DNA from: a bacterium
GTDB taxonomy: Bacteria; Bacteroidota; Bacteroidia; CAILMK01; JACPUW01
Assembly: GCA_016124515.1 (NCBI GenBank)
Contig: WGNN01000141.1
Coordinates: 1-50,111 of the forward strand
DNA: 50,111 nt
Direction of reading: 5' to 3'
A program made the position numbers and the translations under genes. Position 1 is the first letter of the stretch. Each line of letters begins with the position of its first letter. Under the pieces are notes generated by a model. The model worked only from the letters and a program-made list of their open reading frames with translations. It made no database searches and had not been told where the DNA came from. Positions 43,010 to 50,111 of the stretch are shown one piece after another.

Positions 43010-43978
43010 ATGGCACGTAACACATTTAAGTACAATCCCGAAACCCTTACGTTTGAGAAATACAAAGTACCTACCTGGTACCGCGTTTTCAAGACCCTGG
43101 GGTTTGTAGCAATTGCCCTTGTTTTTTCACTTATCAACATCACGGTTTACTCCTATTTCTTTCCTACTCCGCAAGAACAAGCTTTAACCAAACAAGTTGA
43201 AGTACTTGAGTCACAGTTTAAAACAGCTATGACCAAATTGAGTGAGCAGGAAATAGTGCTGCATCAACTGCGCGACCGCGACCAAAACCTGTACCGCGTG
43301 ATACTGCAAGCCGAGCCCAATCCCGAAAGCTTTTGGGAAGGGGGTATTGGCGGTGTAAACCACTATGCGCAGTTTGAAGGACTTCCGCAAAAGGACCTTT
43401 TGGTAAAAATAAATACCCGTTTGCGCGATGCCAGAACCAAATTGGCCAACCTGAGCAAATCATACGACGACTTAGCCAAATTGGCCACCACCAAAGAAGA
43501 GCGTATGGCACGCATACCGGCCATTCAACCGGTAAACAACAAAGACCTCAAACGCTTGTCATCAGGTTTTGGCTACCGCTACCACCCTATTCTCAAAATC
43601 AGAAAATTCCACTCAGGCACCGACTTTTCAGCGCCCTCAGGTACCGAAATATATGCAACAGCCGATGGCGTGGTTGAAAAAGCAAAATATGCCCGCGGAT
43701 ATGGCAACCACGTGGTACTTGACCACGGTTTTGGCTACGAAACACTTTATGGCCACATGAGTAAAATAGCAGTTCGCGCCGGCCAAAAAGTAAAACGCGG
43801 CGAACTTATTGGTTATGTAGGCAGCACGGGTCTCTCGTCAGCGCCGCACTTGCACTACGAGGTCATTAAGAACAAAGTAAAGGTGAACCCTATCCACTAT
43901 TTCAACAACGATTTGGGCGCCGAAGAATACGAAACCATACTCAACTTGTCTAAACAAAGTAACCAGTCGTTCGACTAA
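43010..43978 (+). CDS. M23-family murein peptidase (LytM-like), membrane anchored
   Basis: With the ATG at 43010 the protein is 322 residues. One membrane segment (about residues 28-50) is followed by a coiled coil (TKQVEVLESQFKTAMTKL) and a LytM domain with HSGTDFSAP (zinc ligands H and D), YGNHVVLDHG, LYGHM and the HLHYEV ligands. It should cleave cross-bridges in peptidoglycan, though the start is nearest the promoter so it is probably the first gene of a run with the CapA-like, MerR and dapA genes (6, overlap and 14 bases apart). The TTG at 42998 was rejected because it is inside the promoter. Confidence 0.92.
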   Translation: MARNTFKYNPETLTFEKYKVPTWYRVFKTLGFVAIALVFSLINITVYSYFFPTPQEQALTKQVEVLESQFKTAMTKLSEQEIVLHQLRDRDQNLYRVILQAEPNPESFWEGGIGGVNHYAQFEGLPQKDLLVKINTRLRDARTKLANLSKSYDDLAKLATTKEERMARIPAIQPVNNKDLKRLSSGFGYRYHPILKIRKFHSGTDFSAPSGTEIYATADGVVEKAKYARGYGNHVVLDHGFGYETLYGHMSKIAVRAGQKVKRGELIGYVGSTGLSSAPHLHYEVIKNKVKVNPIHYFNNDLGAEEYETILNLSKQSNQSFD

Positions 43979-43984
43979 TTTTTT

Positions 43985-45028
43985 ATGCTGCGAAACTCCA
44001 TCGTGTTTTTAGCCATTTCGCTGGCTGTTTTATCGCTTTCATTCCAGGAAAAACCCAAAGAAGTGGTGGTAATTGGCGTGGGCGACATCATGTTGGGAAC
44101 CAATTATCCATCGAACAGCTACCTGCCTCCCAACCAAGCTGCCGATGTGATTGATGCAGATATGAAAAAGATTCTCAGCTCGGCACAGGTAACTTTTGGC
44201 AACCTTGAAGGTACTTTTCTTGATGAAGGCGGCGATGTGAAAAAATGTTCTGACCCTGATAAATGTTACGCCTTTAGAATGCCCACAAGCTATGCCGTGC
44301 ATTTAAAAGAAGCCGGTTTTGATGTGATGAGCATTGCCAACAACCACGTGGGCGATTTTGGAAATACCGGTCGAACTTCAACCAAAGCCACACTCGATGC
44401 ACAAGGCATACTTGCTGCCGGTTTGCTGCAATACCCAAAAGTGGTGTTTGAGCGCGAAGGACTCATTTATGGTTTTGCAGCTTTTGCACCGAATAGCGGT
44501 ACTTGCGACATTCGCGATATAGCCGCTGCACAGCAGATAGTAAGGGAACTTGCCGATACCGCCGATATTGTAATTGTATCTTTTCACGGCGGTGCCGAAG
44601 GAAGCAAATACGAACACATCACTAAAGCCACAGAAACATTTTACGGCGAAAACCGTGGAAATGTGCATGAGTTTGCACACAAAATGATTGATGCCGGTGC
44701 CGATATCATTTTTGGTCATGGCCCGCACGTAACCCGCGCCGTAGAAGTTTATAACGACCGCTTTATTGCCTACAGCCTGGGAAACTTTGCTACTTATGGA
44801 CGATTCAATTTATTGGGCGTCAATGGCATTGCTCCGCTGGTAAAAGTACACGTAGCCCCCGATGGTAAATTTCTTTTGGCCGAAGTGGTGAGCATAAAAC
44901 AAAGCGGCGAAGGTGGCGCAAAAGTGGATGAAAGTGCCACCGTATTTAAAAAGTTGGCAGAACTTACCAACAGCGATTTTCCCGGACACAACCTTCTATT
45001 TGAAAATAACCGAATTAGCCTGAAGTAA
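43985..45028 (+). CDS. CapA-like (PGA_cap) metallophosphatase-fold protein
   Basis: A 347-residue protein with an N-terminal hydrophobic segment (LRNSIVFLAISLAVLSLSF). GVGDIMLGTNYPS, FGNLEGTFLDEG, SIANNHVGDFG, SFHGGAEG, GHGPHVTRAVEVY and YSLGNFATYG are the conserved metal-site blocks of the CapA/PGA_cap family. Family members are involved in poly-gamma-glutamate capsule synthesis in bacilli; most others have unknown roles in the envelope. It sits 6 bases after the M23 peptidase gene, and the MerR ATG overlaps its stop (TAATG). Confidence 0.87.
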   Translation: MLRNSIVFLAISLAVLSLSFQEKPKEVVVIGVGDIMLGTNYPSNSYLPPNQAADVIDADMKKILSSAQVTFGNLEGTFLDEGGDVKKCSDPDKCYAFRMPTSYAVHLKEAGFDVMSIANNHVGDFGNTGRTSTKATLDAQGILAAGLLQYPKVVFEREGLIYGFAAFAPNSGTCDIRDIAAAQQIVRELADTADIVIVSFHGGAEGSKYEHITKATETFYGENRGNVHEFAHKMIDAGADIIFGHGPHVTRAVEVYNDRFIAYSLGNFATYGRFNLLGVNGIAPLVKVHVAPDGKFLLAEVVSIKQSGEGGAKVDESATVFKKLAELTNSDFPGHNLLFENNRISLK

Positions 45029-45354
45029 TGGAAACAGAAAAGTATTACTACAAAATTGGTGAAGTGGCAGACATGCTTGGGGTAAACCCCTCTTTAATTC
45101 GGTTTTGGGAGCGTGAGTTTCCCAGCATTAAGCCCAAGAAAAACCGCCGTGGAAACCGTGTGTTTACCGAAAGCGACATTGAAGAACTCAAGAAGATATA
45201 CAACCTGGTAAAAATGCAAGGCCACACCCTTGAAGGCGCCAAACGCATTTTGAAAAACAACAAGAATCCCAATTCAAAAGAACTGGAGATTGAAGAAAAA
45301 CTATTGAAGCTGCGGGGATTTCTGGCAGAAATAAAGAACCAATTTCCAGCCTAA
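45028..45354 (+). CDS. MerR-family regulator
   Basis: A 108-residue protein with an N-terminal winged helix (YYKIGEVADMLGVN, LIRFWEREFPSIKPKKNRRGNRVFTESDIEEL). The C-terminal helix is short and no effector-binding domain is present, as is common for Bacteroidota MerR proteins near M23 peptidases. It overlaps the CapA-like gene (TAATG). The regulated promoter is unknown; its own operon is possible. Confidence 0.9.
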   Translation: METEKYYYKIGEVADMLGVNPSLIRFWEREFPSIKPKKNRRGNRVFTESDIEELKKIYNLVKMQGHTLEGAKRILKNNKNPNSKELEIEEKLLKLRGFLAEIKNQFPA

Positions 45355-45368
45355 TAAACTTTTTACTT

Positions 45369-46253
45369 ATGAGAAACAAAGCATTCATGGGCACCGGCGT
45401 TGCCCTGATAACTCCATTTACTGCCACCGGCGAGGTGGACCACAAAGCCCTTGAAAAACTGGTGCAACACCAAATAGACAACGGTATAAACTACCTTGTG
45501 GCACTTGGCACCACGGCCGAAACTCCCACGCTGAGCAAGGAAGAAAAATTTGCAGTGCTCGACACCATTTTTGCAGCCAATGGTGGAAAACTACCCGTAG
45601 CTATTGGCGCTGGCGGAAACAGTACCGCCGAAACCATTAAATGGATTGAAGAGCTTGAAAAATATCCGCACCAAGGTTTACTTTCTGTGGCGCCTTACTA
45701 CAACAAGCCAAGCCAAAACGGAATGATAGCCCATTTCAGTGCCATAGCCAAGAGCACCGAGCGCGACATTATATTGTACAACGTGCCGGGCAGAACCTCA
45801 TCAAACATTGCGGCTGCCACCACACTGAAACTAGCCAACGATTTCCACAATATTGTGTGCATAAAAGAAGCATCGGGAGATTTAAATCAGATCATGCAGA
45901 TCATAAATGAGGCTCCGGAAGGCTTTTATGTAGTTTCGGGCGACGATGCCCTTACCCTGCCCATGATTGCAGCAGGAGCCAAAGGTGTCATATCAGTTAT
46001 TGCCCAAGCCTATGGCTACGATTTTTCAAATATGGTAGATGCAGCCATGCGCAGCGAGTTTGAAAAAGCAAGGAACCTACACTACAAATTGCTTGATGTT
46101 ACACAAAGCATTTACCTGGAAGGCAATCCAACAGGAATCAAATATGTGCTGAGCGAAATGGGCATTTGCAAAAACCAATTGAGGTTGCCTCTTATTGCGG
46201 CTTCAACCGCGTTGGAGAAGATAATTGCCGGCAAAATGGCTTCTATTAAATAG
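45369..46253 (+). CDS. dapA: 4-hydroxy-tetrahydrodipicolinate synthase
   Basis: A 294-residue enzyme of the DHDPS/NAL family, usual length. The Schiff-base lysine is K166 in VCIKEASGD; TT at 48-49 (GTTAETPTLS), Y137 and R142 in LYNVPGRT are the expected catalytic and substrate residues. It condenses pyruvate with aspartate semialdehyde in lysine and diaminopimelate synthesis. It is 14 bases after the MerR gene and has a terminator that it shares with the convergent H1-like gene. The link to peptidoglycan synthesis fits the M23 peptidase upstream. Confidence 0.94.
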   Translation: MRNKAFMGTGVALITPFTATGEVDHKALEKLVQHQIDNGINYLVALGTTAETPTLSKEEKFAVLDTIFAANGGKLPVAIGAGGNSTAETIKWIEELEKYPHQGLLSVAPYYNKPSQNGMIAHFSAIAKSTERDIILYNVPGRTSSNIAAATTLKLANDFHNIVCIKEASGDLNQIMQIINEAPEGFYVVSGDDALTLPMIAAGAKGVISVIAQAYGYDFSNMVDAAMRSEFEKARNLHYKLLDVTQSIYLEGNPTGIKYVLSEMGICKNQLRLPLIAASTALEKIIAGKMASIK

Positions 46254-46307
46254 TATTCCCCATTTAGCCATTCAAATCCCATGAGAAAGTGAGATGTATA
46301 AAAACAA

Positions 46308-46332
46308 AAAGGAGCGCCATGAGCGCTCCTTT
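46308..46332. terminator. Bidirectional terminator between dapA and the H1-like gene
   Basis: A perfect 10-bp stem (AAAGGAGCGC at 46308-46317 with GCGCTCCTTT at 46323-46332) is flanked by an A tract on the left. Read on the minus strand, the stem is followed by a T-rich tail after the H1-like gene; read on the plus strand it follows dapA. Confidence 0.85.
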
Positions 46333-46355
46333 AAGTTTTGCAAGAACATGTTAAA

Positions 46356-46532
46356 CTAATCTTCGTTCTTCATGTTCTGAACTTCCATACGTATTTCTTG
46401 TGCAAGGTTTTTCAACTCTTGCATGCCTTTACGTACTCGGGTTCCGGCTGCTTTGTTGCTCTTGTCGTAGAATTTTGAAAAATCGCCTTCAAGAGACATA
46501 ATCAAATCACGAACTTCTGCAAATCTGTTCAT
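46356..46532 (-). CDS. Histone-H1-like small protein
   Basis: A 58-residue protein: MNRFAEVRDLIMSLEGDF at the N-terminus, then FYDKSNKAAGTRVRKG and a helical ELKNLAQEIRMEV end. This matches the short H1-like (Hc1-related) proteins conserved in Bacteroidota; the KAAGTRVRKGMQEL segment is the conserved part. It is a presumed nucleoid-associated protein, but it lacks the long lysine/alanine tail of true H1. The ATG at 46532 and TAG at 46356 give a complete frame. It is convergent with dapA. Confidence 0.85.
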   Translation of the reverse strand: MNRFAEVRDLIMSLEGDFSKFYDKSNKAAGTRVRKGMQELKNLAQEIRMEVQNMKNED

Positions 46533-46618
46533 AGTCTAAAGTATTTAAGTTTACAAATTCTTTGTTTGCCGTGTAATATTAAGCATTTTCTTAAAAAAAA
46601 GCCTTTTTCAAAAAAAAA

Positions 46619-47863
46619 TTAAACGAGTACAATCTTATCTGTACTGTATTGTTTGTTGTTCAATTTTACTGAAATGGCGTCAAAAGCGTTCAATGTTCTT
46701 TCCACGTCTTCAGATGTATGTGCTGCTGTAGGAATCAAGCGAAGCATGATAACTCCTTTAGGTACAACAGGATACAACACCATAGAGCAGAAAATATCGT
46801 AGTTCTCGCGCAAGTCCATAATCAGGTTTGCTGCTTCCATTTCGGTTCCGCTCAAAATTACAGGGGTTACGCACGATGCGGTAGTTCCCAAATTATATCC
46901 TCGTGAGCGGAGGCCATTTTGAAGTTCATCAACAATTTTCCAAAGGTTGTTTTTCAACTCAGGCTGTGTACGCAGTAACTCCAAACGTTTCAAATCGCCT
47001 ATAACCAAAGGCATAGGTAGCGATTTGGCGAAAATTTGCGAGCGCATGTTGTAGCGCAAATATTCAATTACCGGTTCGGTACTGCCTACAAAGGCACCTA
47101 TACTTGCCATTGACTTGGCAAATGTTGAAAAATAAATGTCAATGTCGTCTTGAACACCTTGGTGTTCGCCGGTACCAGCACCGGTTTCGCCCATGGTGCC
47201 AAAACCGTGTGCATCGTCAACCATGAGTCTGAAAGAGTAGCGCTCTTTAAGGGCAGCAATTTCTTTTAGTTTGCCTTGGTTTCCCGACATACCAAACACA
47301 CCTTCGGTGATAACCAAAATGCCACCGCGGCCATTTTGCTCTACCAACCTTTCGGCGCGTTTCAGTTGTTTTTCAAGGTTTTCAATGTTGTTGTGTACAA
47401 ACATAAAGCGTTTGCCCTGATGCAGCCTCACACCATCTATTATACAGGCGTGCGATTCGGCATCATAAACAATAACGTCATGTCTGTCAACCAGGGCATC
47501 AATAATTGAGATAACTCCCTGGTATCCGTAGTTTAGAAGGAAAACATCTTCTTTATGCACAAATTCAGCGAGTTCTTTTTCAAGCTGTTCATGATAAATA
47601 GAGTTACCCGACATCATTCGAGCACCCATTGGGGTTGCCAAACCAAATTTTACTGAGGCTTCTCCATCTACTTTACGTACCTCAGGATGGTTGGCCAAAC
47701 CTAAATAGTTGTTCAAGCTCCAAACCAATTTTTCCTTACCCCTGAAAAGCATTTTGTTACCGATTTCACCTTCTAACTTGGGGAAAGTGAAGTAACCGTG
47801 TGCAAATTGAGAATACTGACCCAGCGGGCCTTTGTTCTCGGTTATTTTGGCAAAAATGTCCAT
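46619..47863 (-). CDS. Alpha-oxoamine synthase (serine palmitoyltransferase / cysteate acyltransferase type)
   Basis: A 414-residue PLP enzyme. K250 in YFSTFAKSMAS binds the cofactor; DDAHGFG (216-222) and H138 in DAESHACIIDG are the family's PLP-stacking and ring residues. The family joins an amino acid with an acyl-CoA and releases CO2: serine palmitoyltransferase (sphingolipids), cysteate acyltransferase (capnine-type sulfonolipids), BioF or KBL. In Bacteroidota without a biotin or threonine context, a sphingolipid or sulfonolipid role is likely. It lacks bio genes nearby. Its promoter is between it and the divergent bamD gene. Which substrate it uses is not resolved from sequence. Confidence 0.85.
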   Translation of the reverse strand: MDIFAKITENKGPLGQYSQFAHGYFTFPKLEGEIGNKMLFRGKEKLVWSLNNYLGLANHPEVRKVDGEASVKFGLATPMGARMMSGNSIYHEQLEKELAEFVHKEDVFLLNYGYQGVISIIDALVDRHDVIVYDAESHACIIDGVRLHQGKRFMFVHNNIENLEKQLKRAERLVEQNGRGGILVITEGVFGMSGNQGKLKEIAALKERYSFRLMVDDAHGFGTMGETGAGTGEHQGVQDDIDIYFSTFAKSMASIGAFVGSTEPVIEYLRYNMRSQIFAKSLPMPLVIGDLKRLELLRTQPELKNNLWKIVDELQNGLRSRGYNLGTTASCVTPVILSGTEMEAANLIMDLRENYDIFCSMVLYPVVPKGVIMLRLIPTAAHTSEDVERTLNAFDAISVKLNNKQYSTDKIVLV

Positions 47864-47885
47864 ATACCTGTATCAATTAATCGTG

Positions 47886-47915
47886 CAAAGCTAAAACAAG
47901 TGCCAATAATAGCAA
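47886..47915 (-). promoter_or_regulatory. Promoter of the alpha-oxoamine synthase gene
   Basis: On the minus strand TTG (47915-47913) and TAGCTTTG (47893-47886) are separated by 19 bases, matching the Bacteroidota -33/-7 consensus. The start codon is 22 bases downstream. Confidence 0.7.
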
Positions 47916-47955
47916 AAGAAGCACGTTCGTACAACCTAGATATGCACAAATATGT

Positions 47956-47982
47956 TTGTAAAGGAAACAAGTATTAATTTTG
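47956..47982 (+). promoter_or_regulatory. Promoter of the bamD operon
   Basis: TTG at 47956-47958 and TAATTTTG at 47975-47982 (16-base spacer). The -7 box lies downstream of the ATG at 47952, which argues for the BamD start at 47991, 8 bases past the box. Confidence 0.6.
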
Positions 47983-47990
47983 CGCGGTTT

Positions 47991-48803
47991 ATGAAAATAT
48001 TTCAGCCATATATTGTAATTGTACTGTCTTTCTTGATTTTAACATCCTGCTCTGATTATCAGAAGATGATCAACAGCGAAGATTACAACAAGAAATACGA
48101 GTATGCCAACATGTTGTACGAAAAAAATCAGTTTGTAAGAGCCCTGCCCTTGTACGAAGAATTGCGTAAAATCTTTCTGGGACAGGAGCAGATGAAAACG
48201 ATTTTGCTCAATTTGGCCAATTGCGAATACCAAACAGATCAGTTTTTTTTGGCATCGTACCACTTTAAGCAATACTACGAAGCTTACCCCTACTCAAAAA
48301 GTGCCGAAGATGCTTTGTTTATGCACTGCACCTGTTTATATACCACATCGCCCAAGCATAGTCTGGATCAGCAATCTTCTGAAAAAGCCATTGCTGCCTT
48401 CGAAAAATTCACAGTTACTTTTCCCGAAAGCGAACGTGTAGAAGAGTGCAACCGCCAAATAGATATGTTGCGACAAAAAATTGAGTTCAAAGCCTTCTCC
48501 ACCGCGCGACTATATTATAAGATACAGGATTTCAAAGCAGCCGTGTGGGCCTTGTCCAACTTTTCGCGCGATTTTCCCGGTTCGGTTTACAACGAAGAAG
48601 CACAGTTTTTAATAGTAGAGTCTGCCTACAGACTAGCCGAACTAAGTGTGCGCAACAAAAAAGAAGAGCGCTTTGTACAAACCATCGATTATTTCAAGAC
48701 TTTTAGAAATAACTACCCCAATTCAAAATTCCTGAAAAAAGCCAAGGAGTATTTTGAAGCTTCACAAACAGAACTGAATAACATTATTAATAAAAAACAG
48801 TAA
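47991..48803 (+). CDS. bamD: BamD, outer-membrane assembly lipoprotein
   Basis: A 270-residue protein with a lipoprotein signal (SFLILTSC, lipidated near residue 20) and TPR repeats (KYEYANMLYEKNQFVRALPLYEEL, ASYHFKQYYEAYPYSKSAEDALF, AIAAFEKFTVTFPESE). This is the standard BamD architecture; it works with BamA to insert beta-barrels in the outer membrane. The ATG at 47952 was rejected because the -7 promoter box lies after it. The gene is the first of a run with the RNA polymerase omega-like gene (1 base gap) and coaC. Confidence 0.93.
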   Translation: MKIFQPYIVIVLSFLILTSCSDYQKMINSEDYNKKYEYANMLYEKNQFVRALPLYEELRKIFLGQEQMKTILLNLANCEYQTDQFFLASYHFKQYYEAYPYSKSAEDALFMHCTCLYTTSPKHSLDQQSSEKAIAAFEKFTVTFPESERVEECNRQIDMLRQKIEFKAFSTARLYYKIQDFKAAVWALSNFSRDFPGSVYNEEAQFLIVESAYRLAELSVRNKKEERFVQTIDYFKTFRNNYPNSKFLKKAKEYFEASQTELNNIINKKQ

Positions 48804-49130
48804 ATGGAAAAATATCAAGTAACCGAGGCCATAGCCCGAGATTTGATTGACCTGGAAAAAGGTACAGACAACTTGTACGAATCAATTGTGATTTTGACCA
48901 AAAGGGCTAAGCAATTGGCTGCCGAAGAAAAGGAAGAGTTGCACAGCAAACTTTCTGAATTTGCTCCCGCTACCGACAATTTGGAAGAAACTTTTGAAAA
49001 CCGCGAGCAAATTGAAATTTCAACCGCCTATGAGAAGAAACCTAAAGTTACCATCAGAGCGATTGAAGAGTATCTCGACGGCAAAATCTACTTTAGAAAG
49101 GTAGATGAAAACAGCGACAAAGAAATTTAA
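48804..49130 (+). CDS. RNA polymerase omega / Rpb6-like subunit
   Basis: A 108-residue protein: an ARDLIDLEKGTDNLYESIVILTKRAKQL core, which is the omega/Rpb6 helix pair found in Bacteroidota, with an acidic middle and a C-terminal extension (IRAIEEYLDGKIYFRK). It should help assemble RNA polymerase and respond to ppGpp. The ATG follows the bamD stop without a gap, and this bamD-omega-coaBC neighbourhood is familiar from other Bacteroidota. Confidence 0.9.
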   Translation: MEKYQVTEAIARDLIDLEKGTDNLYESIVILTKRAKQLAAEEKEELHSKLSEFAPATDNLEETFENREQIEISTAYEKKPKVTIRAIEEYLDGKIYFRKVDENSDKEI

Positions 49131-49138
49131 TTCCTGTT

Positions 49139-49669
49139 TTGAAAATATTACTTGGAGTAACGGGTAGTATCAGCGGGTATAAATCGGCTGTTATTACCCG
49201 TTTCTTAGTGAAAAATGGTTGGGAAGTACAAGTAGTACTTACCAAAGGTGGCGCACAGTTCATTACGCCACTCAGTTTATCCACCGTTTCAAAAAATGCC
49301 GTGCTTACCGAGTTTTACGACCCTAAAACCGGTGAGTGGAACAACCACGTGCATTTGGCTCACTGGGCAGATGTGATGCTGATAGCTCCGGCAAGCGCCA
49401 ACACCATTGCCAAACTGGCCAATGGCTTTTGCGACGAACTTTTGCATGCCCTTTACCTCTCAGCGGTTTGCCCCAAAATAGTGGCACCGGCCATGGACCA
49501 CGATATGTGGCACCATGCTTCGGTTCAACGCAATGTGAAACAATTGCTGGCTGATGGCGTGCATATTATTGGGCCCGAAAAAGGCGAATTGGCAAGTGGC
49601 ATCAACGGCGATGGCAGGCTGGCTGAACCCGATGCTATTGTATCGTTTATACAACAATTCGTAAGCTAA
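49139..49669 (+). CDS. coaC: Phosphopantothenoylcysteine decarboxylase (CoaC), stand-alone
   Basis: A 176-residue flavoprotein: GVTGSISGYKSAVITR at the N-terminus, the catalytic HVHLAHWADVML with its histidine and LIAPASANTIAKLANGFCDELL, then APAMDHDMW. It decarboxylates 4'-phosphopantothenoylcysteine in coenzyme A synthesis. The start is TTG at 49139, 9 bases after the omega gene. In most bacteria CoaC and CoaB form one protein, but here the frame closes with TAA at 49667 and CoaB follows in another frame. Confidence 0.9.
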   Translation: MKILLGVTGSISGYKSAVITRFLVKNGWEVQVVLTKGGAQFITPLSLSTVSKNAVLTEFYDPKTGEWNNHVHLAHWADVMLIAPASANTIAKLANGFCDELLHALYLSAVCPKIVAPAMDHDMWHHASVQRNVKQLLADGVHIIGPEKGELASGINGDGRLAEPDAIVSFIQQFVS

Positions 49670-49677
49670 AGGAGCTC

Positions 49678-50111
49678 ATGACCAAGGTTTTGATAACAGC
49701 CGGTCCTACTTACGAGCCCATAGATCCGGTGCGTTTTATAGGCAACCGAAGCAGTGGCAAAATGGGCTATGCTATAGCAAAGGCATTTTTAGCTAAAGAT
49801 TTTGAGGTGGTTTTGGTGTCGGGCCCTGTAAACCTTCAATTGCAACACCCCAATTTGCAGCTGATACGCGTAGAAAGTGCTGCTGAAATGTACCATGCGG
49901 TTATGCAACACCAAGATTACCAAATTGCCGTTTTATCGGCGGCGGTGGCAGATTTTACCCCAAAAGTGGTGGCTGAGCAGAAAATAAAGAAAACAAGCGG
50001 GCAGGATGAAATGACCATAGAACTTGTGAAAACCAAGGATATTTTGGCAACATTGGGTTCACTAAAAAAAGAAGGACAGTTTTTGGTGGGTTTTGCCCTG
50101 GAAACTGAAAA
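49678..50111 (+). CDS. coaB: Phosphopantothenate-cysteine ligase (CoaB), 3' truncated by the window
   Basis: The ATG at 49678 follows AAAGGAG at a normal spacing and starts MTKVLITAGPTYEPIDPVRF, then IGNRSSGKMGYAIA and AVLSAAVADFTP, the CoaB nucleotide- and substrate-binding motifs. The gene runs off the end of the window after about 144 codons. It ligates cysteine to 4'-phosphopantothenate. It is 8 bases after coaC, in a different reading frame, and has its own ribosome binding site, so it is a separate polypeptide. Confidence 0.9.
   Translation, partial: MTKVLITAGPTYEPIDPVRFIGNRSSGKMGYAIAKAFLAKDFEVVLVSGPVNLQLQHPNLQLIRVESAAEMYHAVMQHQDYQIAVLSAAVADFTPKVVAEQKIKKTSGQDEMTIELVKTKDILATLGSLKKEGQFLVGFALETE

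Overview
The window looks like chromosomal DNA of a member of the Bacteroidota, probably a flavobacterium-like organism. The signs are a subtilisin-like protease ending in a type IX secretion (T9SS) sorting domain, an Oar-like TonB-dependent receptor, several promoters with the Bacteroidota -7 box TAnnTTTG, a 58-residue histone-H1-like protein, and a bamD / omega-like RNA polymerase subunit / coaC / coaB run. No rRNA, tRNA, CRISPR array or insertion sequence was found.

Layout. 1-400 is the end of a TPR gene with a terminator. 401-1034 is non-coding and carries a dispersed palindrome and four tandem 36-bp repeats. 1035-8992 is all on the minus strand: a zinc-ribbon membrane protein with a CPBP protease, a transsulfuration-type PLP enzyme, the T9SS subtilase, a haem-binding-domain protein, a barrel-like protein and MsrA. 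9190-10431 holds a small lipoprotein gene followed by three tandem ~120-nt hairpins. 10516-13517 (minus) is an AT-rich orphan, a MATE exporter and a lipoprotein cyclophilin. A DEAD-box helicase, a TonB-dependent receptor with a methyltransferase, an MscS channel, a stand-alone Lon N-terminal-domain protein and an RfbD-like reductase follow up to 22.3 kb.

22.5-28.9 kb is an accessory-looking minus-strand stretch of secreted and membrane proteins of unknown function, an XRE regulator fused to pentapeptide repeats, a barrel-like gene interrupted by one in-frame TGA, and a serine hydrolase. 29.2-33.2 kb is a visibly AT-rich, tightly coupled three-gene cassette: an alpha/beta hydrolase, a caspase-like peptidase and a 513-residue protein of unknown function. 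I consider it the best candidate for an undescribed system, possibly a protease-centred defence or conflict module.

33.5-50.1 kb returns to housekeeping content: priA, a lipoprotein/outer-membrane pair, a GT39-type glycosyltransferase, 3-hydroxyacyl-CoA dehydrogenase, a low-molecular-weight phosphatase, rhodanese, an M23 peptidase / CapA-like / MerR / dapA run, an H1-like protein, an alpha-oxoamine synthase (sphingolipid or sulfonolipid type), and the bamD - omega - coaC - coaB run, with CoaC and CoaB as separate proteins. The window ends inside coaB.

All identifications come from reading motifs; no database search was possible. Many genes appear to use GTG or TTG starts, and several starts were moved to fit signal peptides or promoter positions.
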